NCBI GenBank assembly: GCA_021827875.1 | Contig: JAKAUA010000067.1 | Coordinates: 1 to 30,286, forward strand | Direction: 5' to 3' | DNA from: a bacterium | GTDB taxonomy: Bacteria; Babelota; Babeliae; Babelales; Vermiphilaceae | DNA length: 30,286 nucleotides | Part shown: positions 1 through 7,763 of the stretch, one piece after another | Layout: each line of letters begins with the position of its first letter | Numbering within the stretch: the first letter of the stretch is position 1 | Position numbers and translations under genes: made by a program | The notes under the pieces: model-generated | The model's input: only the letters and a program-made list of their open reading frames with translations | The model's database searches: none | Told to the model about the DNA's origin: nothing

Positions 1-98
1 TCAAGCGATATGTTAAAAAATATAATACTTACCGCCCTCACCAGGCTTTACAATACCTCACTCCTCAGCAATACTATACTTCGCTATCGGAGGCCTGA
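1..98 (+). pseudogene. C-terminal end of an IS-type (rve) transposase, cut by the window edge
   Basis: The reading frame starting at base 3 is open from the window edge to a TGA at 96-98 and encodes about 31 residues. It contains KKYNTYRPHQAL followed by YLTPQQYY. The pattern YNxxRPHxAL...TPxxY is the hallmark C-terminus of IS3/IS481-type integrase-core (rve) transposases, just after the last catalytic Glu of the DDE triad, which would lie outside the window. The tail is of normal length for the family, so the gene may be intact upstream. I did not find a convincing terminal inverted repeat between the stop and thyX, so the right end of the element is not defined. Confidence 0.7.
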
Positions 99-197
99 AT
101 TTTTCTCATATGTATTGAACCAAGACACAAGACTATACAAAAAAAACAAAACTGGGTACCGTTAACAGAGTATATTTGATTATTTTAAGGATCTGTC

Positions 198-980
198 ATG
201 CTTGAACAAACCATTCCACAAACCACCTTCTTACAAACTGATGAAAACGTGCATTTAGAACAATGCCTTGACCCTCTAGGTGACGGCATCAGCTCGATCG
301 AGTTAGTTCGCGTATCAGGTTCTGACGTTGACGTAGTAAATGCAGCGCGCGTTTCGTACGGAAAATTTGTTAAAGAAATTTCTGACCGTGATACCGGTCT
401 CATAAAATTTTTGATGGAACATGAACACACGAGTCCCTTTGAACACAATCAGTTTTCGTTTCGTGTAAAATGCCCAATCTTTGTTGCCAGACAATGGATG
501 CGTCATCGTATGAATTCTTATAACGAAATCAGTTACCGCTATGTCAAAGCTGCGCTTGAATTTTATATTCCACCAAAATGGCGTTCTCAAGACCTCAAAA
601 ATAAACAAGCATCAGTCGGCGCATTTGATGATGCAGAATTAACTGCTGCGTACAAATCTGCTCTTGAAAAAACAACACAAGTATACGAACAATTGCTCCA
701 AGCGGGCATTGGCAGAGAAATTGCACGTGGCATATTACCAACATGCACTTACACGCAATTCATCTTTACCTGCAATTTGCATTCCCTCATGAATTTCTTA
801 CGTTTGCGCTTGCATGCTGGTGCTCAGTATGAGATACGGCGTTATGCGCAGGCAATGCTCAGCTTAGCATTACCGCATTTTCCTGTTTCATTGAATGCAT
901 GGAAACAAAAACATATGCATGAGCTTGATTTGGAATTTGACTCATTTACTAAGAATTTTACCGAAGCAATCGAGAAATAA
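198..980 (+). CDS. thyX: Flavin-dependent thymidylate synthase ThyX
   Basis: Makes dTMP from dUMP using methylene-tetrahydrofolate and FAD/NADPH. The ThyX signature RHRxxSxNExSxRY is present as RHRMNSYNEISYRY at residues 102-115. It is preceded by the conserved HEHTSPFEHNQFSF segment (75-88) and followed near the C-terminus by RLRLHAGAQYEIRRYAQ, the region that binds dUMP. At 260 residues it is of usual length. The ATG at 198 follows a TTAAGGATC ribosome site. No folate or deoxynucleotide gene lies beside it. The gene ends before a GC-rich island and a strong hairpin terminator, so it is probably monocistronic. Use of ThyX rather than ThyA is common in reduced genomes. Confidence 0.96.
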   Translation: MLEQTIPQTTFLQTDENVHLEQCLDPLGDGISSIELVRVSGSDVDVVNAARVSYGKFVKEISDRDTGLIKFLMEHEHTSPFEHNQFSFRVKCPIFVARQWMRHRMNSYNEISYRYVKAALEFYIPPKWRSQDLKNKQASVGAFDDAELTAAYKSALEKTTQVYEQLLQAGIGREIARGILPTCTYTQFIFTCNLHSLMNFLRLRLHAGAQYEIRRYAQAMLSLALPHFPVSLNAWKQKHMHELDLEFDSFTKNFTEAIEK

Positions 981-999
981 AACATCTGCATTTTCTCGA

Positions 1000-1140
1000 T
1001 TGACGAAGCCCGAAAAAGTCTTTGGCCGCCTGTGCGCCGAAGCTTGCCCGTCGCCGCTCTTCGAGCTTTTTAGGGCTCTTATCACGGAGCCTGACGAAGC
1101 CGCAGGCGAAGACATGACCGAGATCGAAAGGCGCGGATAA
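1000..1140. repeat. GC-rich island downstream of thyX, likely a dispersed non-coding element
   Basis: About 140 bases stand out from the AT-rich surroundings by high GC and by repeated GCGAAG/CGAAGC-type words (for example GACGAAGCC twice, at about 1001 and 1093). Reading frames cross it on both strands, but none has a ribosome site or a plausible protein, and all are continuous with the thyX 3' end or the terminator. The composition resembles the GC-rich segments at 16195-16310 and 28917-29170, although I see no long exact match between the three. I read it as a mobile or palindromic-type intergenic element; its function is unknown. Confidence 0.4.
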
Positions 1141-1180
1141 GCGTAGGTGTATTGAAGAGAAATAGAACTGTTTTACAATA

Positions 1181-1216
1181 AAAAAGGCGCCTGTCAAAAG
1201 ATATGCGCCTTTTTTA
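1181..1216. terminator. Bidirectional rho-independent terminator
   Basis: The arms AAAAAGGCGC (1181-1190) and GCGCCTTTTT (1205-1214) form a perfect 10-base stem with A and T tracts on both sides. It lies between thyX (plus) and the small gene at 1225-1452 (minus), which converge on it, so it can end both transcripts. Confidence 0.85.
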
Positions 1217-1224
1217 TTTTTATA

Positions 1225-1452
1225 TTATTTCTTGAACCAGGCAAAATGCACTGATACAACAAACACGATCGCCCAGAAGATAAGGATTATCATATTAGAT
1301 GATGAGCTTACTGGTAAGCCAAGTGTTTGTAATTGAGTAAACAAACCACTCATACCAAGCACAAAGTGTGATATAAGTTCACTTGCAGAAAAACCGACAA
1401 GCACTTTTGCAACATCATGTTTGTTAACCTGTTTTAAATGACGCTTCAACAT
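1225..1452 (-). CDS. Small membrane protein of unknown function
   Basis: Encodes 75 residues: a basic, polar N-terminal third (MLKRHLKQVNKHDVAK), a middle hydrophobic stretch (about 18-45) and a strong transmembrane segment IILIFWAIVFVVSVHFAWF (about 55-73) ending in KK. There is no signal peptidase site. The ATG at 1452 follows a good GAGGA ribosome site. The gene stands alone between the thyX/1181 terminator and the pepA terminator, so it is probably its own unit. I do not recognise the family. One or two transmembrane helices are visible and nothing else. Confidence 0.7.
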   Translation of the reverse strand: MLKRHLKQVNKHDVAKVLVGFSASELISHFVLGMSGLFTQLQTLGLPVSSSSNMIILIFWAIVFVVSVHFAWFKK

Positions 1453-1547
1453 ACTATTTCCTCGTGTAAAGAAGTTAATAAAGACTGTCTTATTCTTGAT
1501 ATAAACAATAATGGTGCGCTAGTGCAATATTTTGTTACTATTTTAGT

Positions 1548-1591
1548 AAAAAAACGGAGTAACTTTTCATAATACTGCGAAAAGTTACTCC
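1548..1591 (-). terminator. Rho-independent terminator of pepA
   Basis: The 13-base perfect arms GGAGTAACTTTTC (1556-1568) and GAAAAGTTACTCC (1579-1591) enclose a 10-base loop. On the minus strand the stem is followed by a run of seven Ts (1548-1554). It begins about 30 bases after the pepA stop. Confidence 0.9.
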
Positions 1592-1622
1592 ACTCTATCT
1601 TCTGATTCACCGAAACCTAATG

Positions 1623-3137
1623 CTATTTCCAATTCATAGCTAATTGCACCAAGAGACGTACTCCCACGCCCGTTGCACCTTCGTTACGATAATAAGGCAT
1701 ATCCGGCACATTAAATGCTGAACCTGCTATATCAATATGCGCCCATGGGGTTTTTTCAACAAAATTGGATAAGAACAATCCTGCGGTAGTTGCACCTGCC
1801 ATATACCGTTTGCTTCCAATATTGGCAATATCGGCAACCGGTGATTTAATCGCTGGACGATAATCATCATTTAATGGTAATCGCCAGAGTGCATCACCCG
1901 AGACTTGAGATGCCTGCATTAATGCGTCAACCAATTCTTCATTCTGACTCATCAAGCCACTAAAATAGGGCCCCAGAGCATAGGCGCATGCGCCGGTTAA
2001 TGTTGCTAAATCAACGATTGCATCGAGCTTGTAATGTTTTTCTGCATATGAGAGTGCATCGGCAAGAATCAATCGCCCTTCTGCATCGGTATTTTTAATT
2101 TCAGCTGTTTTGCCATTGTAAAAAGTAACAATATCACCCGGTTTGGTTGCTTTACCGCTGGGCAAATTTTCTGACATCGGCATAAAACCGATAATATTAA
2201 CTTTTGCTTTTTGTTTAGCAATCACATCCATAGTAGCTAATACTGCGGCCGCACCGGACATATCGTCTTTCATGGTTTCCATTGATTCTGCTGGTTTTAA
2301 GCTTAATCCGCCGGAATCAAAGGTAATACCTTTGCCAACAAATCCTAATGTTGGCGCATTTTTATTACCGCAATCATATTCAAGAATAATAAACTGTGCA
2401 TCACGATCAGACCCACGAGAAACTGCTGCCAGACCGCCCATGCCCATTTCTACTATTTGTTTTTCGTTAAATACGGTAATTTTAAGATTGTTTTCTTTTG
2501 CGATGCCTTTTGCAATGTCCGCCATCTCTTCCGGATGCAATGCAACAGGTGGTAAATCTATCCAATGGCGCGCCAAGTTAACCGCATAGGCAACTTGTTT
2601 ACCTAATTCAATGCCACGCTCAAGCTTAGCTTGATCATGGCCATTATAGGCAATAATCATTTCTTTGACATGGCTCTTGCGTTCATTGTCGGTAATATAT
2701 TTATCAAATACATAGATGGCGATTTTTGCTATCTCTGCTGTTTGTTGCGCCAAATAAAGATCATCAACAGCAAACCATGCTGATGGTGGTAATTGCAATG
2801 ATACAGTATGCCATTTATGCTGTTCAGCAATGCGAATTATTTTACCTACAACACGACGATAAGATTCAATAGGCAATGAATTGCTATCTTTGCGCTTACC
2901 AATACCAATCAACAAGAGATGTGATACAGAATCACCCTCGATAATTGGTGCGGTAACGGTAGTAAGTGTTTTTCCGGTAAAATGAGATTCTTCAATAACT
3001 GCTTTGAGCAGAGCTGCAGTTTGTTTATCAACTGATCCAACAACTGTATTTACATCAAAATCTTGTTCAACAATAATAGCACGACATTTTGTATTATGCT
3101 GGGCAAGAGTCTGTTCGCTGATCTTGATATCAATCAT
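1623..3137 (-). CDS. pepA: Leucyl aminopeptidase (M17 family)
   Basis: Cytosolic di-zinc aminopeptidase that removes N-terminal residues from peptides. The family signature NTDAEGRLILADAL is present, as are the metal and catalytic residues. Numbered from the upstream ATG at 3155 they are K275, D280, K287, D298, D357, E359 and R361, each exactly five positions later than in E. coli PepA, so the site is complete. The N-terminal M17 domain and the C-terminal peptidase domain are both full length. I prefer the start at 3137 (MIDIKISEQ), because AAAAAGG sits about eight bases upstream of it, while the ATG at 3155 has no ribosome site; the longer form gives 510 residues. The gene ends at a strong terminator. 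PepA can also act as a DNA-binding protein in some bacteria; nothing here tests that. Confidence 0.96.
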   Translation of the reverse strand: MIDIKISEQTLAQHNTKCRAIIVEQDFDVNTVVGSVDKQTAALLKAVIEESHFTGKTLTTVTAPIIEGDSVSHLLLIGIGKRKDSNSLPIESYRRVVGKIIRIAEQHKWHTVSLQLPPSAWFAVDDLYLAQQTAEIAKIAIYVFDKYITDNERKSHVKEMIIAYNGHDQAKLERGIELGKQVAYAVNLARHWIDLPPVALHPEEMADIAKGIAKENNLKITVFNEKQIVEMGMGGLAAVSRGSDRDAQFIILEYDCGNKNAPTLGFVGKGITFDSGGLSLKPAESMETMKDDMSGAAAVLATMDVIAKQKAKVNIIGFMPMSENLPSGKATKPGDIVTFYNGKTAEIKNTDAEGRLILADALSYAEKHYKLDAIVDLATLTGACAYALGPYFSGLMSQNEELVDALMQASQVSGDALWRLPLNDDYRPAIKSPVADIANIGSKRYMAGATTAGLFLSNFVEKTPWAHIDIAGSAFNVPDMPYYRNEGATGVGVRLLVQLAMNWK

Positions 3138-3217
3138 GGAGTATACCTTTTTCATTATGCGTTATAATAAAGAAAGTATAATCGATTGCCATCAAAATGC
3201 ATCTATCTATATGATCT

Positions 3218-3652
3218 TTATCGTCCCCATGTCGCTAGCATCAACTCAAGTTGATCGTTGTACATACGCTCTCTTTCTTGATCGGTAAATTCTACTGTAT
3301 TGGGTATAGCAATATCTTTTAACCACATTTGCAAAATGTTCAAATAACGATGAGAATTAGGCAGTTTATTCAGCATATTTATATAGTGGCTGGCTAATGA
3401 CTTACCATCAAATGCATCATCATGCATATGCTCTACATAATCTTCTGCTAATGCATTGCGTATACCTTCTATGATAGCATTTCTATTGTTTCCATACATA
3501 CCAACTAAGTCATTAGTTAATTCCTGTAAAGAAGTCAGTGTAAGATAAGCATTTTTATGTTGATATGACGGCGTTTTTTTATTGGAGGCAGAAAAAATAA
3601 CATTGGATAACAACAATGCAATTAATGCATATACACATATTTTTTTATTCAT
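3218..3652 (-). CDS. Small secreted protein, KSLAxHY family
   Basis: Encodes 144 residues. A signal peptide (MNKKICVYALIALLLSNVIF, cleavage likely after SA at about 22) precedes a mostly helical, polar mature part. The segment DGKSLASHYINMLNKL (82-97) matches KDKSLADHYLELMGDKL in the protein encoded at 5619-6008, and both proteins are of similar size and have leaders, so they are paralogues. The ATG follows a strong AGGAGG site. The gene starts 20 bases after the ankyrin gene (3673-4272), which starts 21 bases after the hydrolase gene (4294-5421), so the three are probably one transcript. There are no catalytic motifs or cysteine pairs. The function is unknown; an exported role, possibly toward a host, is inference. 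Confidence 0.8.
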   Translation of the reverse strand: MNKKICVYALIALLLSNVIFSASNKKTPSYQHKNAYLTLTSLQELTNDLVGMYGNNRNAIIEGIRNALAEDYVEHMHDDAFDGKSLASHYINMLNKLPNSHRYLNILQMWLKDIAIPNTVEFTDQERERMYNDQLELMLATWGR

Positions 3653-3672
3653 TATTCCTCCTTATGTCCTTT

Positions 3673-4272
3673 CTATTCTTTAGCACCTGCTGCGCGAAGC
3701 ATATCTGCAATATCGGTATATCCTTTTGAAATAGCAATTGAAAGAGCATTAATTTTATCATTATATCCAGTATCTATATCAATGCGTTGATCTTTCAACA
3801 AAACTGCTACAACATCTTTATTTCCGGCATAAACAGCACGCATAAGTGCCGTACGTCCTAATGAATCTTTTAAATTCACATTAATCATCGGAACTGTTAA
3901 CAAATATTCCACAGCAGCTACTTGTCCTGATGTAGCGGCAACCATGAGTGCCGTAGTCCCTCTATCTGCCTCATTTACACTTACAGGAGTCTGTTCTCCA
4001 TCGCCGCGCAATCTCATTTTAAGTGTTCTGATATCACCTGTTGCAGCCGCTCTAAAAAAATCATTTATATATTCGTCATGCAAATACTGCTGTATAGTCC
4101 GTCCACGCATGATCTCCCATTCTCGTCTTGCTATTGCTTCTTCTTCACCTGGTGCGCGTACCATCAAAGACAACTCTTGGGTATTACTTATTTTTTGTGG
4201 CTGAACTGCAAAAATCGGTGTAATAACCAGTAATGAAAACATAAGAACAATAATACGTGCTACTTTATTCAT
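3673..4272 (-). CDS. Exported ankyrin-repeat protein
   Basis: Encodes 199 residues. An N-terminal signal peptide (about 1-22, ending PIFAVQ) is followed by a polar linker and then about four ankyrin repeats: a degenerate one at about 69-100 (DFFRAAATGDIRTLK), clear ones at 103-135 (TTALMVAATSGQVAAVEYLL) and 138-168 (RTALMRAVYAGNKDVVAVLL), and a last one at 172-199 (NALSIAISKGYTDIADMLR). The TALM/GxxxxVxxLL pattern is canonical. Ankyrin repeats bind other proteins. With an export signal the partner should be in the periplasm, on the surface or in a host cell, and exported ankyrin proteins are frequent in host-associated bacteria. It sits in a tight three-gene minus-strand set. Confidence 0.88.
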   Translation of the reverse strand: MNKVARIIVLMFSLLVITPIFAVQPQKISNTQELSLMVRAPGEEEAIARREWEIMRGRTIQQYLHDEYINDFFRAAATGDIRTLKMRLRGDGEQTPVSVNEADRGTTALMVAATSGQVAAVEYLLTVPMINVNLKDSLGRTALMRAVYAGNKDVVAVLLKDQRIDIDTGYNDKINALSIAISKGYTDIADMLRAAGAKE

Positions 4273-4293
4273 GAGAAATCTTTCATTTTTTTA

Positions 4294-5421
4294 CTAATCA
4301 TGTTGCATTTTAGCCTTAGCTATTGCATTTTCATCCAAGGCGAAGAGATCATTCGTATCTTCTATTATACCCTGAGATGATGCCTTGAGCGATCCTGAAA
4401 GCATATCTGAAATAAAGTCTCTCACGCGCGTCACGTATGCTTCAGGATTGTAAAAGCATGAGTCATAATGACGACGACCATTGGTGAGCCATAATTTTTT
4501 ATACCCTTGCGCGCCCTCGTATACTTGCTTTATTGCATCAAGCGGTACGGTATCATCATTTTTGCAATGAATAAAGAAGCACGGAACTGAAATATTTTTT
4601 ACTGATTGTGACGGTCTAAAGCCGGGAATTTGTATGGGAATATCTTTAAAGTGTAAATGAGCCACCGTTTTTAGAAAAACTTTTATCATTGATTGCACGT
4701 ATGGGTGCAAAATATAACGCTCCAACAATCCACTGCCAGGTACCGTAAATTCATAGCCCATTAATGATACTTTTATATTACATAAATTATGTCGTAATAT
4801 ATTTTCGCTTGAATCAAAAGGACAGTCAAGAATCATTGCCTGGAACAAGGGATCTTTTGCTTGCGCCTCTATAGCAGCAACTGCCCCCATAGAAAAGCCA
4901 TAGACTAATAAAGGCGTATCTTTGGTATTAGGATTCTCTTTTAAAAAGCGCGCCGCTGCAATAACATCATATGCTTCATCGCGGCCCAATGTGCATTTTT
5001 GCTCATCAACATTTTCTCCATGGGCACGAAAATCAAAAGTCATAATATTATATTTGCCTTGTTCAAAAAGAAGACGCAAAAAAGCAACGTCAAATTTGTC
5101 AGTCATAAAACCATGACAAATAAGTATGGTCGCTTTTGCATTCGGGTAACGAATAAGAACGCCATTACGCTCAAAACATTGCTCGCGTGAACAAGAGTCT
5201 TTTTGTGGAAAAAGAACAATTTTCTCTGTCACTGCCCCCGGTACTTGTTTGCCCGATGATTCTTCGATGGCGCCATAGGCATTATTATATTCATATGATC
5301 GTTGCACATATTTACGCATTTGGTCATTATTAGAATGAATAAAACGAGAACGTATGAGCCCAAAAACAGCGATGAGCGTGCAGGCTATTATTAGGCCTTT
5401 TGAGGTTGAACGACATTTCAT
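4294..5421 (-). CDS. Membrane-anchored alpha/beta hydrolase
   Basis: Encodes 375 residues. A basic N-terminus and hydrophobic segment (about 9-24, LIIACTLIAVFGLI) act as signal anchor or leader. The alpha/beta-hydrolase fold follows: the oxyanion-type strand ILICHGFMTDKFD (99-111), TFDFRAHGEN (128-137), nucleophile elbow GFSMG with Ser177, acid Asp289 in HCKNDDTVP, and His318 in NGRRHYDS. The triad is therefore complete. The overall pattern matches BAAT/prolyl-peptidase-like and YqkD-type serine hydrolases, usually esterases; the substrate cannot be read. The export signal places it outside the cytoplasm. It leads a three-gene cluster with the ankyrin protein and the small KSLAxHY protein, with gaps of about 20 bases. 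Confidence 0.88.
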   Translation of the reverse strand: MKCRSTSKGLIIACTLIAVFGLIRSRFIHSNNDQMRKYVQRSYEYNNAYGAIEESSGKQVPGAVTEKIVLFPQKDSCSREQCFERNGVLIRYPNAKATILICHGFMTDKFDVAFLRLLFEQGKYNIMTFDFRAHGENVDEQKCTLGRDEAYDVIAAARFLKENPNTKDTPLLVYGFSMGAVAAIEAQAKDPLFQAMILDCPFDSSENILRHNLCNIKVSLMGYEFTVPGSGLLERYILHPYVQSMIKVFLKTVAHLHFKDIPIQIPGFRPSQSVKNISVPCFFIHCKNDDTVPLDAIKQVYEGAQGYKKLWLTNGRRHYDSCFYNPEAYVTRVRDFISDMLSGSLKASSQGIIEDTNDLFALDENAIAKAKMQHD

Positions 5422-5510
5422 GATACACCCTACTCTTTTTTAATCTTTTTATTTCGTTAAATCTTAATAAAAGAGTAGCAGTAAAACATTTCAATTTGCA
5501 ATATTTTATA

Positions 5511-5615
5511 TAAAAAATAATAGCTTTTCATTCAATCGTTTATACTTTTTGGATGAAAAGCTATTATAAAGCTATTATTTTTGATCTAAAAAAGCTTATT
5601 CAATAAGCCTTTTTT
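5511..5615 (-). terminator. Double hairpin terminator, copy 1 of a duplicated 3' repeat
   Basis: Immediately after the stop of the 5619-6008 gene is a hairpin (GCTTAT 5594-5599 with ATAAGC 5603-5608) with a T run on the minus strand (complement of 5588-5593). Further on is a 13-base perfect stem, AATAGCTTTTCAT (5519-5531) with ATGAAAAGCTATT (5553-5565), again followed by Ts. Much of this block, including TTTTGATCTAAAAAAGC, recurs at 6091-6180 after the trxB-like gene. Confidence 0.8.
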
Positions 5616-5618
5616 ACT

Positions 5619-6008
5619 TTAGAGTCTTCCTTCTATTTCATTAAGATCTGTTCGAATACGATCTTTATATAAAGAAGATTTGTTTAGAAGACCTTTTAAA
5701 CATGCCTCAAAAATGGACAACAATTGAAGTTTGTCTCCCATTAACTCTAAATAATGATCCGCCAGACTTTTATCTTTCATACCAGGATTACGCAATTGAT
5801 ATTTATAATCCCTTTTAAACATCTCATATAGCATGTTATTAAGTTCATCTGATGATATCTCTTGGTTGCGATACTTTGTTGTCATGGTACTTACCATTTT
5901 ATTGAACGTTTTCTGTGAAAGTGGCGTATAGTGATTATCCATAGCTAAAATGGTACCGCCACATATAGTTGCCGCACTCATTACAAACAATATAAACTGT
6001 TTCTTCAT
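5619..6008 (-). CDS. Small secreted protein, KSLAxHY family
   Basis: Encodes 129 residues. The signal peptide is MKKQFILFVMSAATICGG followed by TILAMD, with cleavage probably after LAM or nearby. The mature part is helical and charged. KSLADHYLELMGDKL (80-94) aligns with KSLASHYINMLNKL of the 3218-3652 protein, so the two belong to one small exported family. The ribosome site GGAGGA is strong. The gene is bracketed by two copies of a terminator-like repeat (5511-5615 and 6091-6180), which isolates it as a single-gene unit and suggests it arrived by duplication or recombination. No enzyme motif is seen and the function is unknown. Confidence 0.78.
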   Translation of the reverse strand: MKKQFILFVMSAATICGGTILAMDNHYTPLSQKTFNKMVSTMTTKYRNQEISSDELNNMLYEMFKRDYKYQLRNPGMKDKSLADHYLELMGDKLQLLSIFEACLKGLLNKSSLYKDRIRTDLNEIEGRL

Positions 6009-6090
6009 ACTTCCTCCATTTTTATTTTTTGTTCTAATAAATAACCTGGCTTAATAAAATCATAGAAAAAGATTACTTCAGATAGCAATA

Positions 6091-6180
6091 TAAAAAAATA
6101 ATAGCTCTCCATTCAGCGAATTAATCAACTCGAATGAAAAGCTATTATTTTGATCTAAAAAAGCCTATTTTTAAGCTATT
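6091..6180 (-). repeat. Second copy of the terminator-like repeat, 3' of the thioredoxin reductase gene
   Basis: AATAGCTCTCCATTC (6100-6114) pairs with GAATGAAAAGCTATT (6132-6146) with two mismatches, and a run of Ts follows on the minus strand (complement of 6092-6098). TTTTGATCTAAAAAAGC follows on the plus strand exactly as in copy 1. It probably terminates the gene at 6192-7649. Confidence 0.75.
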
Positions 6181-6191
6181 TTTATAATATC

Positions 6192-7649
6192 TTACTCACC
6201 GGGGATATATTTCTTGATGAATTCAATTAGCTCTTTTCTTCCCATTGTTTTATACAATTGTGCCACTTGTTTGCCTTGATAATAAACCAGCAAACAAGGT
6301 ACTTTTGCTATATTCAACTTTTGTGCCAGCTCTGATGTTTCATGATTTACTTTAATAAATCTCATATGATCAGCATATTCTTTGGCAACCATCTCATAGG
6401 TAGGCAACATCTGCATACAGGTTGGGCAATAATCAGCATAAAAATCGACTATCACTGGCAATGTACTTTTAAGTACTTTATCCTGAAACTCTTGCTCGGT
6501 GGCAATCACCGTCACGCGCGATTGCTCTTCTACTTTTTGCTTAAAGATAGAGCCCGCCAAGACCGCTTGTACTTCTGCACTAAAGCCAATCTCTTCTTGC
6601 AAGAAGCTTATCGCATCTTTGGCAGCCATAATACCATAGCCGGCCGCGGTGCCTGCTTGACGATATTTGGTATCGTGACAATCACCGGCTGCAAAGACCC
6701 CTTCACGTGAAGTATGTTGTGTTCTATTTGTCATAGTAATATAGCCATGATCGTTCATAGCCAATTTACCTTTAAACAAGGTCGTATTAGGCTGGTGCCC
6801 CACTGCTAAAAAGATACCATCGATAGGCGTTTCTTTGGTCTCTTTGGTGGTAGTATCCAAAATATCTACTGCTCTGACTTTTTTACCGTCACCGATAATC
6901 TTGGTTATTTCAACATTATAACGTATTGAAATAGTAGGATACCCCTTGAGCATGCCCTGCATAGCTTCAGCCGCACGCATTTTATCTTTGCGAACCAAAA
7001 TAGTAACTTTCTTTGCATAGCCGGCAAGTTGAATTGCTTCTTCTATAGCTGAGTCACCACCGCCTACAATAAATACTTCTTTACCCTTGTAAAATGCCGC
7101 ATCACAGGTCGCGCAAGTATGTACTCCCATTCCAAAATGCTCTTGCTCACCGGGAACATCTAGCATAGTGGGATTCGCTCCCGTCGCTACGATCAGTGAG
7201 AAGGCATAATAGGTATCGCCACCTTCGGTATGCAACATAAATGGCCATTGATCAAGATCAACATTATCTATAGCATCATCAATAAATAATGCGCCAAAAT
7301 GCTCCGCTTGCTCACGCACTCCCTGCATAATAACCGGCCCTTGGCGACGGGGTAAACCGGGCCAATTTTCAACTTCTGAGGTTTGGGTCAATAAACCACC
7401 CGGACGATTACCCTGAAATGCCACGGTTGTCATATTTGAGCGTGACCCATAAATGGCTGCAGCCCCTCCCGCCGGGCCAGACCCTAAAATGGCAATAGGA
7501 ATATAAGTTTTACCTGAATGATCCTGTTTTACAAAATCATTCATATTCACCGTAATACCTTTTTTTGGCCATTTGAACCAGCTAAATGGGAAAACTATCC
7601 CTGAAGCGCACAATGCTATTATCACAAGTAGAAACATTTTTTTATTCAT
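6192..7649 (-). CDS. trxB: Membrane-anchored thioredoxin reductase-thioredoxin fusion
   Basis: The start at 7649 (MNKKMFLLVIIALCASGIVF) is chosen because AGAAAGGG lies just upstream; it gives 485 residues. Order: a hydrophobic leader or anchor (about 4-22); a TrxB core with FAD motif GSGPAG (56-61), redox pair CATC (Cys179, Cys182), NADPH motif GGGDSA (196-201) and second FAD motif GVFAAGDCHD; then a thioredoxin domain (from about 382) with VDFYADYCPTC, in which the usual CGPC is CPTC (408-411). The fusion would let NADPH electrons pass straight to the tethered thioredoxin. TrxB-Trx fusions are known in a few bacteria such as Mycobacterium leprae. A membrane leader on a cytosolic FAD/NADPH enzyme is the odd part. 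It is divergent from the FtsH-like gene. Confidence 0.92.
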   Translation of the reverse strand: MNKKMFLLVIIALCASGIVFPFSWFKWPKKGITVNMNDFVKQDHSGKTYIPIAILGSGPAGGAAAIYGSRSNMTTVAFQGNRPGGLLTQTSEVENWPGLPRRQGPVIMQGVREQAEHFGALFIDDAIDNVDLDQWPFMLHTEGGDTYYAFSLIVATGANPTMLDVPGEQEHFGMGVHTCATCDAAFYKGKEVFIVGGGDSAIEEAIQLAGYAKKVTILVRKDKMRAAEAMQGMLKGYPTISIRYNVEITKIIGDGKKVRAVDILDTTTKETKETPIDGIFLAVGHQPNTTLFKGKLAMNDHGYITMTNRTQHTSREGVFAAGDCHDTKYRQAGTAAGYGIMAAKDAISFLQEEIGFSAEVQAVLAGSIFKQKVEEQSRVTVIATEQEFQDKVLKSTLPVIVDFYADYCPTCMQMLPTYEMVAKEYADHMRFIKVNHETSELAQKLNIAKVPCLLVYYQGKQVAQLYKTMGRKELIEFIKKYIPGE

Positions 7650-7763
7650 AACACCCTTTCTTAGTGCTAAAAGTATCATTTATGATCGACAAAAATAAAA
7701 AAAAACGTAAACTAATATACATAAAAGTAGTCTTTTTTTACATCAAAAAGTGGAGTCATCCAT

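Noticed and set aside
895..1140. Frame of 81 residues overlapping the thyX end and the GC-rich island
   Set aside because: It starts inside thyX, has no ribosome site, and its sequence is a by-product of GC-rich repeat words.
3137..3217. pepA promoter
   Set aside because: TATACT and TATTAT candidates exist, but no -35 lies at an acceptable distance, so I did not call one.
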